DNA of 59,748 bases from Prochlorococcus sp. AG-424-A03 (GTDB lineage Bacteria > Cyanobacteriota > Cyanobacteriia > PCC-6307 > Cyanobiaceae), in NCBI GenBank assembly GCA_003213375.1, contig QCNA01000002.1:1-59748 (forward strand). Reading direction: 5' to 3'. The notes under the pieces were generated by a model. The model ran no database searches. It was not told the origin of the DNA and saw only the letters and a list, made by a program, of their open reading frames with translations. Numbering within the stretch: the stretch's first letter is position 1; every line of letters begins with the position of its first letter. Shown in pieces: positions 34,831 through 44,579 of the stretch. Both the position numbers and the translations under genes were made by a program.

Positions 34831-36072
34831 ATGAGTGATTTCATTTTCACTTCGGAATCCGTTACTGAAGGTCATCCTGACAAAATATGTGATCAAATTA
34901 GTGACGCTGTTTTAGATGCTCTATTGACAGAAGATCCAGAAAGCAGAGTTGCATGCGAAACTGTCGTTAATACAGGTCTTTGTTTACTTACTGGAGAAAT
35001 AACTTCAAAAGCAAAAGTCGATTACATAAAACTTGTTAGAAATGTAATTAAAGAAATTGGATATGAAGGCTATCGAGCAGGTGGTTTTGACGCAAATAGT
35101 TGTGCTGTTTTAGTAGCACTTGACGAACAATCACCGGACATTTCTCAAGGAGTAAACGAGGCGGATGATGTTAACGATGATTTAGAAGATAATACCGGAG
35201 CTGGTGATCAAGGCATAATGTTTGGCTATGCATGCGATGAAACGCCTGAATTAATGCCCTTACCGATCAGCTTAGCTCATAGATTAGCCATTCAACTTGC
35301 CAAAGTGAGGCATGAAGAAGTTCTTAATTATCTACTCCCTGATGGTAAAACTCAAGTAAGCATAGATTACAAAAAAGGTATACCAGTCTCCATTAATACA
35401 ATTTTAATTTCAACTCAACATGATCCTGAGATAGATGGGTTAACAAATGAAGAAGAAATTCGTCAAAGAATAAAAGAGGATTTATGGACGCATGTTGTAA
35501 TTCCTGCTACTGAAGATTTAGAAATCAAACCAAACATTCATACAACAAGATTTCTAGTAAATCCCACAGGAAAATTTGTCGTAGGGGGGCCTCAAGGTGA
35601 TGCCGGACTTACAGGAAGAAAAATTATAGTAGATACTTATGGGGGTTACGCGAGACACGGAGGAGGGGCATTTTCTGGTAAAGATCCAACAAAAGTGGAT
35701 AGATCAGCTGCTTATGCAGCACGTTATGTAGCTAAAAGTATAGTTAAGGCAAAATTAGCAAAAAAGGCAGAAGTACAATTAAGTTATGCAATTGGAGTTG
35801 CAAAACCGATTTCCATTCTTGTTGAAACTTTTGATACTGGCGTTATTTCACAAGCTAATTTGACTGAGCTCATTAATAAGTACTTTGATTTAAGGCCAGC
35901 AGCAATTATAAAAGAATTTGATCTAAGAAATCTACCCCAAAAAATGGGTGGTACATTTTTCAGAAAGACTGCATCCTATGGACATTTTGGCAGAAGAGAT
36001 CTAGATCTCCCTTGGGAAAAGGTAGAAGAAAAAGCAGCCCAATTAGCGGAGGCTTCCAAAGTATTTTTATAA
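34831..36072 (+). CDS. metK: S-adenosylmethionine synthetase
   Basis: [53 protein letters not shown]. Confidence 0.99.
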   Translation: MSDFIFTSESVTEGHPDKICDQISDAVLDALLTEDPESRVACETVVNTGLCLLTGEITSKAKVDYIKLVRNVIKEIGYEGYRAGGFDANSCAVLVALDEQSPDISQGVNEADDVNDDLEDNTGAGDQGIMFGYACDETPELMPLPISLAHRLAIQLAKVRHEEVLNYLLPDGKTQVSIDYKKGIPVSINTILISTQHDPEIDGLTNEEEIRQRIKEDLWTHVVIPATEDLEIKPNIHTTRFLVNPTGKFVVGGPQGDAGLTGRKIIVDTYGGYARHGGGAFSGKDPTKVDRSAAYAARYVAKSIVKAKLAKKAEVQLSYAIGVAKPISILVETFDTGVISQANLTELINKYFDLRPAAIIKEFDLRNLPQKMGGTFFRKTASYGHFGRRDLDLPWEKVEEKAAQLAEASKVFL

Positions 36073-36084
36073 AAAATTTATTCT

Positions 36085-37314
36085 ATGCCTGATAATTTTT
36101 ATGGGGGATTAGATTTTGGAACTAGTGGCGCAAGAATATCTATAATAAATTTTCATAAGGAATTAGTATATTCAAATTCAGTTCCTTATTTATATAGTTT
36201 TAAAAATCCAAATTCTTGGATCAATTCTTGTGAAAAACTCATAGGGTGTTTACCTATTGAGGTAAAAAGTAACCTTCAAAAATTGGCTTTATCCGGCACA
36301 TCAGGAACTTTAACAGCATCAAATTTACGAGGAGAGCCAATAGGAGAAGCAATATCTTATGACCAAGCTTGTAATGAACATAAGATCCTTCTTGAATCAT
36401 TAACTTCTGGAGAAGATCATCTGAGAACTCCATACAGTAGTCTTGCTAAAGCATTAAAACTAATAGATAAATATGGGACAAATATACTTTTACGACATCA
36501 ATCTGATTGGATCACTGGTTGGTTTTTAAAAGATTGGACTTATGGAGAAGAAGGTAATAATCTAAAACTTGGTTGGGATCTAAAAAAAGAATCATGGCCA
36601 AAAAGCTATCTCAATACTTCATGGGGAAAATGCCTGCCTCAAATAATAAAAAGTGGGAAAATTATTGGACAAGTGAATTTTGATTTAGCAGAGAGATTTA
36701 ACTTGAATAAGAAATTAATATTAATCTCAGGCACTACTGACTCTAATGCAAGTGTAATAGCTGCAGGTTTAGGCAAAGAAGATGGTCTCACAGTTTTAGG
36801 AACAACTATTGTAGTTAAGAAAATTATTGATAATCCTATAAAAAAACAAGGAATTACAAATCATAGAGTAAACGGAAATTGGATATGTGGAGGAGCATCA
36901 AACGCAGGCTGTGGTATATTGTCTCAATTTTTCTCTGATTTAGAAATAAAAGAGCTCAGTCGACAAATAAATCCATCAAAAAACACTTCTTTAAATCTTT
37001 TACCTCTTAATAGTAAAGGAGAAAGATTTCCTGTTAATGATTCTAATTTAAAGCCGATACTTGGTCCAAGGCCAGTAAGCGACTCACTTTTTTTACATGC
37101 ATTATTCGAGGGTCTAGCTAACATAGAATTGAAAGGATGGGAAAAGCTAGGCGAACTAACAGGTTCACTTCCAAAAAAAATTATTACTATTGGTGGAGGT
37201 TCAAAAAACCCTCAGTGGAGAAAAATAAGAGAAAATATTATCAATATACCAATAGTTTCATGTAAAAAAACTACTTCATTTGGTACAGCCTTGTTAGCGA
37301 TGAACTCAAAATAA
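36085..37314 (+). CDS. FGGY-family carbohydrate kinase (possible D-ribulose kinase)
   Basis: GGLDFGTSGARISII N-terminal ATPase motif; SGTTDSNASVIAAGLG; TIGGGSKNPQWRKIRENI. Confidence 0.88.
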   Translation: MPDNFYGGLDFGTSGARISIINFHKELVYSNSVPYLYSFKNPNSWINSCEKLIGCLPIEVKSNLQKLALSGTSGTLTASNLRGEPIGEAISYDQACNEHKILLESLTSGEDHLRTPYSSLAKALKLIDKYGTNILLRHQSDWITGWFLKDWTYGEEGNNLKLGWDLKKESWPKSYLNTSWGKCLPQIIKSGKIIGQVNFDLAERFNLNKKLILISGTTDSNASVIAAGLGKEDGLTVLGTTIVVKKIIDNPIKKQGITNHRVNGNWICGGASNAGCGILSQFFSDLEIKELSRQINPSKNTSLNLLPLNSKGERFPVNDSNLKPILGPRPVSDSLFLHALFEGLANIELKGWEKLGELTGSLPKKIITIGGGSKNPQWRKIRENIINIPIVSCKKTTSFGTALLAMNSK

Positions 37315-37405
37315 AAGTTTTTTTAGATATTTGATGAAGATATAAAATTTTTAATTAAAAGGGTTTCACAAACTACACATCTTAATTTAGAGTATATAGG
37401 TTGGA

Positions 37406-37478
37406 GCCGGGATAGCTCAGTTGGTAGAGCAGGCGACTGAAAATCGCCGTGTCCCCAGTTCAAATCTGGGTCCTGGCA
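37406..37478 (+). tRNA. tRNA-Phe (anticodon GAA)
   Basis: GCCGGGATAGCTCAGTTGGTAGAGCAGGCGACTGAAAATCGCCGTGTCCCCAGTTCAAATCTGGGTCCTGGCA. Confidence 0.97.
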
Positions 37479-37482
37479 CCTT
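37458..37482 (+). repeat. putative attL, 25-bp direct repeat within the tRNA-Phe 3' end
   Basis: GTTCAAATCTGGGTCCTGGCACCTT identical to 39131..39155. Confidence 0.85.
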
Positions 37483-37484
37483 CA

Positions 37485-37514
37485 AACTCTGTTATAGACA
37501 GGGTTTTTTATTTT
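37485..37514 (+). terminator. terminator downstream of tRNA-Phe
   Basis: AACTCTGT-TATAG-ACAGGGTTTTTTA. Confidence 0.7.
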
Positions 37515-37521
37515 TTAGAGT

Positions 37522-37540
37522 GCAGTACAATCGCAGTACA
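37522..37540 (+). repeat. pair of GCAGTACA 8-mers (37522, 37533)
   Basis: tGCAGTACAatcGCAGTACAtaa read directly. Confidence 0.85.
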
Positions 37541-37655
37541 TAATTTGAAATAAGAAGATACCCAGAACTGTCCTCCATTCTTAGGATGATTTTTTTATTG
37601 AAGTAAAAAAAAAATATATTGAAATGGCAAAAATCTTTATGCTGTTATAACTCAC

Positions 37656-37669
37656 TTATCGTACGATAA
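37656..37669. repeat. 14-bp perfect palindrome TTATCGTACGATAA
   Basis: Self-reverse-complementary. Confidence 0.85.
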
Positions 37670-37920
37670 CTTTTGCAATGCCGTACACCAACATATGTGA
37701 ACACAAAGTGAAAATAAAAGTGAATATATAGAGCGATATCTCTAGTAAAGTATCTTTATAAACCTTTTTCGCTGAGAATGGTCATCAATACTGGGTTTCC
37801 AGTGGCCCTGTGGCAAAATACGCATTATAATATGCTCATATGTGCTGCTATGAATATGTTATTGACTACCCTTTTAGTAAGCACTATTGAGTGGGAATGA
37901 CAAGTAATTAGAGGAGTATA

Positions 37921-38910
37921 ATGAAAAATTTTACAATTGGATTATTTTTTGGAGTACTAACTTGCGGTTCATCTTATGCAGCTGATATCTACAACGGAAC
38001 GCTAGTCGATGCCCACAGTCAAAAGGGTAAGCTGATATCGGTAGAACAACTATCTACTGTTATAAATCAAACAGATGTTGATTACACGCTTTTATCATTT
38101 AGGGTAAATACAAAAGACATAAAAAGAGAATTATTAAAAATCAAAAAATCAACAAATGGAAAAGTAAGATATTTAATACCTACAAAAAAGAAGGGATTTA
38201 CAAGAGTAAATTCAGATGTTGATAAGGTAATTCGAACTATAACTGACCTCCAAAAAGAGTCATTGCGTTATAAATTAGGTCATGTTGGTTTTGGTGAAAT
38301 TATTGTGCAGCACGCACCTCATAATCACAGTAAATTAAAATATGAAGGTATTAATTTAGATTTTGACTCTGAGAGAATTAAAAGAGCCATAAACATTGTT
38401 CTTAGGGAAAATAAACCAGTCATACTTCATGTTGAGTTGAATGACTATGAAACAGATTCAAAAAAAATATTAAACCAATTAGTTTTACTTGCAAATGCAA
38501 ATCCCAGCAGTCATTTTTTATTAATGCATATGGCACAAATTGAATTTTCTGAGGCAGAATTCATTATAAAAAATACCAAAAATATTCATTTTATTACGTC
38601 ACACGCTGACAACGAGAAGCAGGCTAAAATGAAGAAGAAAAAGGGCCAACAAGGGTGGATAAATTTATTTGATAAAGACAATAAACTGCAAAAAAAATGG
38701 ATAGATCTAATGAATGAAAATCCCAAGAGATTTATATTTGCCTTAGATAATGTGTGGGATGGTCATTGGTTGCGCGGATATAAAGAAAGGGTTTCTATGT
38801 GGCGAAAAGCTCTAGCTTCTTTAGAGAAACAGTCATCAGTTGTAATCGCGTGTGAAAATGCGAATGAATATTTTCAATTAGGTATCGAATGTGTAAAAGA
38901 GCGTCCATAA
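37921..38910 (+). CDS. exported amidohydrolase/metal-dependent hydrolase-like protein
   Basis: 329 aa, signal peptide MKNFTIGLFFGVLTCGSSYAAD, strong SD (agaggag); LVDAHSQ, KPVILHVELND, HFLLMHMAQ, IFALDN suggest a TIM-barrel amidohydrolase fold (weak). Confidence 0.6.
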   Translation: MKNFTIGLFFGVLTCGSSYAADIYNGTLVDAHSQKGKLISVEQLSTVINQTDVDYTLLSFRVNTKDIKRELLKIKKSTNGKVRYLIPTKKKGFTRVNSDVDKVIRTITDLQKESLRYKLGHVGFGEIIVQHAPHNHSKLKYEGINLDFDSERIKRAINIVLRENKPVILHVELNDYETDSKKILNQLVLLANANPSSHFLLMHMAQIEFSEAEFIIKNTKNIHFITSHADNEKQAKMKKKKGQQGWINLFDKDNKLQKKWIDLMNENPKRFIFALDNVWDGHWLRGYKERVSMWRKALASLEKQSSVVIACENANEYFQLGIECVKERP

Positions 38911-38991
38911 TTTTGGGCTCTCTAAATCAGTTAGAAAGTTTCTAGAACTTTTTCAAAGTTTTTATTTATTAGGTAGTTTCTTTCTCAATTT

Positions 38992-39070
38992 TGTACTGCA
39001 TTGAACCATGCAAAGCCCCAATTATATACTTACATTATAGCGATTTTTGCAGTACATTTCATGCAGTACA
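38992..39070. repeat. right-end GCAGTACA repeats: inverted copy at 38992, direct copies at 39049 and 39063
   Basis: tTGTACTGCa, ttGCAGTACAtttcatGCAGTACAggtg. Confidence 0.85.
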
Positions 39071-39130
39071 GGTGATTTCCTATCTCTCAAACACGTTGGC
39101 ATGACTTATGTTACAAGGAATGAGGATCCC

Positions 39131-39155
39131 GTTCAAATCTGGGTCCTGGCACCTT
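39131..39155 (+). repeat. putative attR, duplicated tRNA-Phe 3' end
   Basis: GTTCAAATCTGGGTCCTGGCACCTT, exact match to 37458..37482. Confidence 0.85.
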
Positions 39156-39157
39156 TA

Positions 39158-39183
39158 TAACCCTGTCCTAGACAGGGTTTTAT
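39158..39183 (+). terminator. second copy of the tRNA-Phe terminator
   Basis: AACCCTGTC-CTA-GACAGGGTTTT perfect stem. Confidence 0.8.
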
Positions 39184-39236
39184 ACTTTCAAATCATTGAG
39201 AACTTGTTATATTTTTGTTTTTTTTACTTAAAATTT

Positions 39237-39656
39237 TTAGTTTTTGACTCTGCAGACTTGACCAATAACACCCAAAATCAGTTTATCTCCATTTGGATCT
39301 TGCCAATTAGCTAAATCATTGAAATTACTATTTGCTTCATCTATTGAGACATCAACATCTCTAAATGATTTTTCAAAACAATTTATATCCATTGTATAGA
39401 GAATATCCTTAGTAATTTCACTTTTTGTTTTGGGAATAAATTTACTCAATACTCTTACAGAACCATCCTCATTCCTTTTTATACTTTGCCTATCCCATAA
39501 CTGCTCTCCGTATTTACTTTTAGGGACTCCAACCCATTCATGAGTCAAAGCTTCTGATTTTTTTATTGAAATACAAAAGAAAACGATAATCGAAAGGACT
39601 AAATTAATGAAATTTCTAAAAAATATTGAATTAACTTTATTCTTAGAATTAATCAT
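39237..39656 (-). CDS. hypothetical exported protein
   Basis: 139 aa with hydrophobic N-terminal segment; abuts the island right end. Confidence 0.65.
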   Translation of the reverse strand: MINSKNKVNSIFFRNFINLVLSIIVFFCISIKKSEALTHEWVGVPKSKYGEQLWDRQSIKRNEDGSVRVLSKFIPKTKSEITKDILYTMDINCFEKSFRDVDVSIDEANSNFNDLANWQDPNGDKLILGVIGQVCRVKN

Positions 39657-39804
39657 GGCTACTTATGGAATACAAAAATTTTTAATTAGTAAGAAATAAA
39701 AGATTAAAAATTTGTAAAAATTTTTATTGATTAGTATTTCTATTATAGATAGAATCAAATATTAAAATTAAGAATTTACTTCCAATAAATTTATTAAAAA
39801 AATA

Positions 39805-40440
39805 ATGAATAAAATACAGAAATTTTTCTCAGTAGTTTTTTTCATAGCAATATTTGTTGTATTGATTTATTTAATCCAAAATTATGGGATTGAACCTCTG
39901 AGAAACAAAATAGAAAATATGGGGATTTGGGCTCCTTTTGGAATATTCATACTCAGAGGAGTAAGTATTATTTTACCTGCCCTTCCAAGTTCAGCTTATT
40001 CTCTGCTAGCTGGTTCATTATTAGGATTTCAAAAAGGTTACATGACAATAATCTTTTCTGATATTGTTTTTTGCCAAGCTGCTTTCTTTATCGCAAGAAA
40101 TTATGGTCGGGTTCCTGTACGTAATTTAGTAGGTCCAAAAGCAATGCAAAAGATTGAAAGTTTTAATCAAAATCAACTCGAAGAAAATTTCTTTCTCATG
40201 ACAGGACTACTTATGACTGGCCTTTTTGATTTTCTAAGTTACGCAATTGGTATTGGAGGAACTCGCTGGAAAATATTTACTCCAGCATTATTAATAAGTC
40301 TTCTAATAAGTGACTCTATATTAGTAGCTGTAGGAGCTGGTGTTAGTCAGGGAGCAGGATTATTTCTAGGAGTAGCTCTTTTGGGAATGTTTGCATTAGC
40401 TACTATTTCAGGATTAGCAAAAAATAAAATGCCTAAATAA
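39805..40440 (+). CDS. TVP38/TMEM64 (VTT/SNARE-associated domain) membrane protein
   Basis: Multi-TM; PALPSSAYSLLAGSLLGFQKGYMTIIFSDIVFCQAAFFIARNYGR. Confidence 0.85.
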   Translation: MNKIQKFFSVVFFIAIFVVLIYLIQNYGIEPLRNKIENMGIWAPFGIFILRGVSIILPALPSSAYSLLAGSLLGFQKGYMTIIFSDIVFCQAAFFIARNYGRVPVRNLVGPKAMQKIESFNQNQLEENFFLMTGLLMTGLFDFLSYAIGIGGTRWKIFTPALLISLLISDSILVAVGAGVSQGAGLFLGVALLGMFALATISGLAKNKMPK

Positions 40441-40557
40441 CAAAACAGTTGATAATTCTTTTATCAAAGAAGAAAGATATGACATTTTCGCAAACAATAG
40501 CTATATAAATGATGATTCATGTAAGAATAGAAATCGATTAATTTTTAAAGTTATTAA

Positions 40558-40737
40558 ATGACTCCATTTAGACCAACTTCATATGATCGCCCTGGAGAAC
40601 AAATATCAACTACTCCTTCTGGATTAAAAGTAACTTCTGCAAAGAGATTAATGGTGGATTCAATGGTAAGAATGATACAAAAAGCAGAAAATCATTCCGT
40701 AGAAGATAAACTTGACGAAGAATCTAACAATAATTAA
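40558..40737 (+). CDS. small hypothetical protein (59 aa) overlapping the cpeS start
   Basis: [59 protein letters not shown]. Confidence 0.55.
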   Translation: MTPFRPTSYDRPGEQISTTPSGLKVTSAKRLMVDSMVRMIQKAENHSVEDKLDEESNNN

Positions 40738-41263
40738 TCAATTCATTGATAAAAGTATAGGAGAGTGGAAATCTATTAGAAGTACTCACACTTTAACTTT
40801 TCAGGAATTTGAAAATTCAAATAGTAAAATATATATAAAATATATCAACAAAAAAAATAAAAAAGTCGTTGAAATATTTAAAAATTATAAATTTAGTTTA
40901 AACCTAGAGTGCATAGCTATTTCTATAAACTGGCAAGCTATTAGTGATTGGGAAAATGATGATATCAGTGAGGGAGATGAAACTATTCTGATTTTTTTAC
41001 CCAAAGATGAAAATTCAGGAATTGTTTTAAGAAATAAAGGTTATACAGAATCCTTTATTTCATCATCAAATTATTTTGTTGATGAACAAAATAATTTACA
41101 CATTAAAACTATTTATAAATCAACAGTTTCCGAAGAAAGAATTTCCTTTTTATCCACTCATGTAAGATCCAGATTTTCTACTATTAGAAATCTGGAAAAT
41201 AACTCAGTTATACAGACTTCCCATACTTCAGAGATAAGAAATTTAGCTAGTTTAAAAGATTAA
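40712..41263 (+). CDS. cpeS: CpeS-type phycobiliprotein lyase
   Basis: [34 protein letters not shown]; convergent with cpeB; TTG start. Confidence 0.85.
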   Translation: MTKNLTIINQFIDKSIGEWKSIRSTHTLTFQEFENSNSKIYIKYINKKNKKVVEIFKNYKFSLNLECIAISINWQAISDWENDDISEGDETILIFLPKDENSGIVLRNKGYTESFISSSNYFVDEQNNLHIKTIYKSTVSEERISFLSTHVRSRFSTIRNLENNSVIQTSHTSEIRNLASLKD

Positions 41264-41759
41264 TTATCCTTTCAAATTGAAACTCTGTTTCAGATATTAA
41301 TTTAGGAAGAAACCCTTTTTTCCCAGGCATATTATTAACTGTTGAATTCAAATCAGAGATAGTTGCATCTCGCATTAATTGAAAAACCCTTCTTGCATTT
41401 CTTAAAGGGACCCCAAGCGCAAGATAAGTATTTTTAAGATCCTTCAAACAACTTTTTTCTAAAACCGATTCGTCATTAGAAATTAAAAGATAAGCAACAA
41501 TCCTTAAGATTATTTCTCCATCTCTTAAACAAACGGACATCTTGTTAGTTGTATTTAAAGATATTTTTGAATTAAGTGAATCTTGATTTTCGCAAATCAT
41601 TGCTGTTACAGCGTCTGCTGCGATTGCATGTGAATTATTGGTTATTGAGGTTATTGCATCTAATCTTGAGTTTGCACTATTAATAAATTCTTTTATATTG
41701 CTTAAATCATTTAATTTCTTATCGGCTGACAATAGTTGATTATTCTTTGAAACTGACAT
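41247..41759 (-). CDS. cpeB: degenerate phycoerythrin beta subunit
   Basis: [20 protein letters not shown] (Cys-82-type site), [23 protein letters not shown]. Confidence 0.9.
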   Translation of the reverse strand: MSVSKNNQLLSADKKLNDLSNIKEFINSANSRLDAITSITNNSHAIAADAVTAMICENQDSLNSKISLNTTNKMSVCLRDGEIILRIVAYLLISNDESVLEKSCLKDLKNTYLALGVPLRNARRVFQLMRDATISDLNSTVNNMPGKKGFLPKLISETEFQFERIINLLN

Positions 41760-41936
41760 TAGTGAAGTAAAAATTTAATCCCGATCTTAAGAATAATACA
41801 AAGCTAGTAAAAACAATACAATTTCAAACTTAACGCAACGCTTCTTAATTTATAACTTCATTCCAAAGTGATAGTTGAAATAATTCAAATAAAAATTTTT
41901 TTTCCGCTAATATAAAATTACATTTTTAATAAAGTT

Positions 41937-42143
41937 TTGGATCATCAGGATTTAAAATTATCAAAGAAACTTATTTCCTCATATAAAAAGAGATTGGAAA
42001 AAGAAATCCTAGACAGAAGTATGAAATTAAAGATGCCTCAAAATAAATTTGAAGAAATAATTAATAACAATAATGAACTTATAAATTTAAAAAAAGCGTT
42101 AGAAGATCTAGAAACGGAATCTGAATCTCATAGTAAAGTCTGA
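41937..42143 (+). CDS. hypothetical protein
   Basis: 68 aa charged ORF, TTG start. Confidence 0.5.
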   Translation: MDHQDLKLSKKLISSYKKRLEKEILDRSMKLKMPQNKFEEIINNNNELINLKKALEDLETESESHSKV

Positions 42144-42165
42144 TTTTTGAAAAACCCTTCCAAAA

Positions 42166-44574
42166 GTGCCTCAAACCAACAATTTCCTTTTTAAGTCCCT
42201 AAACAATCAACAACTTCAAGCGGTAAAACATGTTTATGGACCACTATTAGTTGTAGCAGGTGCAGGTAGCGGAAAAACTAAGGCTCTTACTCACAGAATT
42301 GCAAACCTTATTGAGGGTAACTCTATAGATCCCTATAACATTCTTGCTGTCACTTTCACTAACAAAGCTGCTAAAGAAATGAAAGCAAGATTAGAGGTTC
42401 TTCTAGCCCAAGAATTAGCTTTTAATCAATTTGGTCAGCCTTGGACAACTCTTAAAGAAATTGATCAAAATCAATTAAGAGCAAACGTTCACCAAGAGAC
42501 GCTTAAGAACCTTTGGATCGGTACTTTCCATTCCTTGTTTTCAAGACTTCTAAGATACGATATTGAAAAATATACTGATCCAGAAGGCCTAAAATGGACA
42601 AGACAATTTTCAATTTATGATGAAACAGATTCTCAAACATTAGTAAAAGAAATTATCAGTCAAGATATGAATCTTGACCCAAAAAGATATGATCCCAAAA
42701 AGATTAAAAGATTAATAAGTAATGCTAAAAATCAATGCTTAACTTCTAATGATCTTTTAGAAAAAGCAGATAATAATTTTGATAAAACAGTTGCAGAAGC
42801 TTACAAGAGATATAGGATTTCGCTCTCAAAAAATAATTCATTAGACTTTGATGATCTTCTGCTTTTGCCTGTTTTCTTATTGAGGCAAAATGATATAGTC
42901 AGAGATTACTGGCACAAAAGATTTAAACATATTTTAGTTGACGAATATCAAGATACTAATAGAACACAATATGAACTTATAAAATTAATTACGGCTGGGA
43001 ATACTGCACCAAAAAAATTCTTCAATTGGGAAGATCGGTCAATTTTTGTAGTTGGGGATGCTGATCAAAGTATTTATAGTTTCAGAGCAGCTGACTTCAG
43101 AATTTTAATTGGTTTTCAAGAAGATTTTAAAACTTCAATCAACGACGATACAAAATCATCTTTAATTAAATTAGAAGAAAATTATAGGTCATCTTCCAAT
43201 ATCCTTGATGCTGCAAACTCATTAATTGAAAACAACTCTGAAAGAATTGACAAAGTTTTAAAGGCTACTAAAGAAAAAGGGGAACTTTTAACGTTACTCA
43301 GCTGTGATGATGAAATTTCCGAGGCAGAAGCAATTACCAATAAAATAAAATCACTAAATAATTATAATCAAAACCCAATTTGGAAAAATTGTGCAATTTT
43401 ATATCGAACCAGAGCTCAGTCGAGAGTATTAGAAGAATCTCTTGTAAGGTGGCGCATTCCTTATACAATTTTTGGAGGATTGCGTTTTTATGATAGAAGA
43501 GAAATTAAAGATGCAATAGCATATTTGAAAGTTCTAGTTAATTCTTCAGATAACGTTAGTCTTTTACGCATCATAAATGTTCCTAGAAGAGGGATTGGTA
43601 AAACTACTATTCAAAAACTGAATGAACTATCTAATAGGTTAAATATCCCATTATGGGAGGTTCTTAATGATAAACAAAGTCTTGAAGAAACAATAGGCCG
43701 ATCATCAAAAGGAATTAATAAATTTACTGAAATTATGAATGATCTACTGTGTTATATAGAAAATTCAGGTCCCGCTCAAATACTACAACTTATATTAGAA
43801 AAAAGTGGTTATTTAAGTGACTTACTCTCTAGTGGGACTGAAGAATCTGAAGATAGAAGAAATAACTTACAAGAACTAATTAATGCTGCTACTCAATATG
43901 AAGAAGAAACAGAAAGTGGAGATGTAGAGGGATTTCTTTCTACAGCAGCCTTAACAACTGATAATGATACGAAGAAAAATAATCCTAACTCTGTAACTCT
44001 GATGACTCTGCATAATAGTAAAGGTTTAGAATTTCAAAATGTTTTTATCACTGGGCTAGAACAAGGTCTCTTCCCTAGCCATAGATCAATAGATACTCCC
44101 TCACTTCTTGAAGAGGAAAGAAGATTATGCTATGTAGGTATTACTAGAGCTAAAGAAAGAGTTTTCTTAAGTCATGCCAGAGAAAGAAGATTATGGGGTG
44201 GAATGCGTGAAGCAACAATTCCTTCAATATTTCTTTCTGAAATACCTGAAGATTTAATGGATGGCGAATTACCACAAACTGGTGGTGCTTCAATTAGAAG
44301 AGATTGGCATCTTGATCGTTTAACTAGAGTTGATCGAAACAATCCAAATGAATTTGTTAACAAACCAATAAATGCAGTAAGGAAATTATATTCAGGTCCT
44401 AGTAAAGGGAAAAGCTGGATAGTTGGAGATATGCTAATTCACTCAAAGTTTGGGAAAGGTGAAATCATACATATTTTTGGGAGCGGGGAAAAAATATCTT
44501 TAGCAGTAAAATTTGGTGATAAAGGCAGTAAAATTCTAGATCCCAGATTAGCTCCAATTCGTTATGTAAGTTAA
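42166..44574 (+). CDS. uvrD: UvrD/PcrA-family DNA helicase
   Basis: VVAGAGSGKTKALTHRI, VDEYQDTNRTQYELI, VGDADQSIYSFRAAD, ENYRSSSNIL. Confidence 0.97.
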   Translation: MPQTNNFLFKSLNNQQLQAVKHVYGPLLVVAGAGSGKTKALTHRIANLIEGNSIDPYNILAVTFTNKAAKEMKARLEVLLAQELAFNQFGQPWTTLKEIDQNQLRANVHQETLKNLWIGTFHSLFSRLLRYDIEKYTDPEGLKWTRQFSIYDETDSQTLVKEIISQDMNLDPKRYDPKKIKRLISNAKNQCLTSNDLLEKADNNFDKTVAEAYKRYRISLSKNNSLDFDDLLLLPVFLLRQNDIVRDYWHKRFKHILVDEYQDTNRTQYELIKLITAGNTAPKKFFNWEDRSIFVVGDADQSIYSFRAADFRILIGFQEDFKTSINDDTKSSLIKLEENYRSSSNILDAANSLIENNSERIDKVLKATKEKGELLTLLSCDDEISEAEAITNKIKSLNNYNQNPIWKNCAILYRTRAQSRVLEESLVRWRIPYTIFGGLRFYDRREIKDAIAYLKVLVNSSDNVSLLRIINVPRRGIGKTTIQKLNELSNRLNIPLWEVLNDKQSLEETIGRSSKGINKFTEIMNDLLCYIENSGPAQILQLILEKSGYLSDLLSSGTEESEDRRNNLQELINAATQYEEETESGDVEGFLSTAALTTDNDTKKNNPNSVTLMTLHNSKGLEFQNVFITGLEQGLFPSHRSIDTPSLLEEERRLCYVGITRAKERVFLSHARERRLWGGMREATIPSIFLSEIPEDLMDGELPQTGGASIRRDWHLDRLTRVDRNNPNEFVNKPINAVRKLYSGPSKGKSWIVGDMLIHSKFGKGEIIHIFGSGEKISLAVKFGDKGSKILDPRLAPIRYVS

Positions 44575-44579
44575 AACTC

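Larger units (their letters stand above)
37458..39182. mobile_element. putative tRNA-Phe-inserted mini genomic island, single cargo gene, no integrase
   Basis: Flanking 25-bp direct repeats of tRNA 3' end, duplicated terminator, GCAGTACA repeats near both ends, cargo ORF 37921..38910. Confidence 0.75.

Noticed and set aside
39108-39314. 68-aa ORF over the island right end
   Set aside because: Spans the duplicated tRNA 3' end and terminator; runs into the opposing gene
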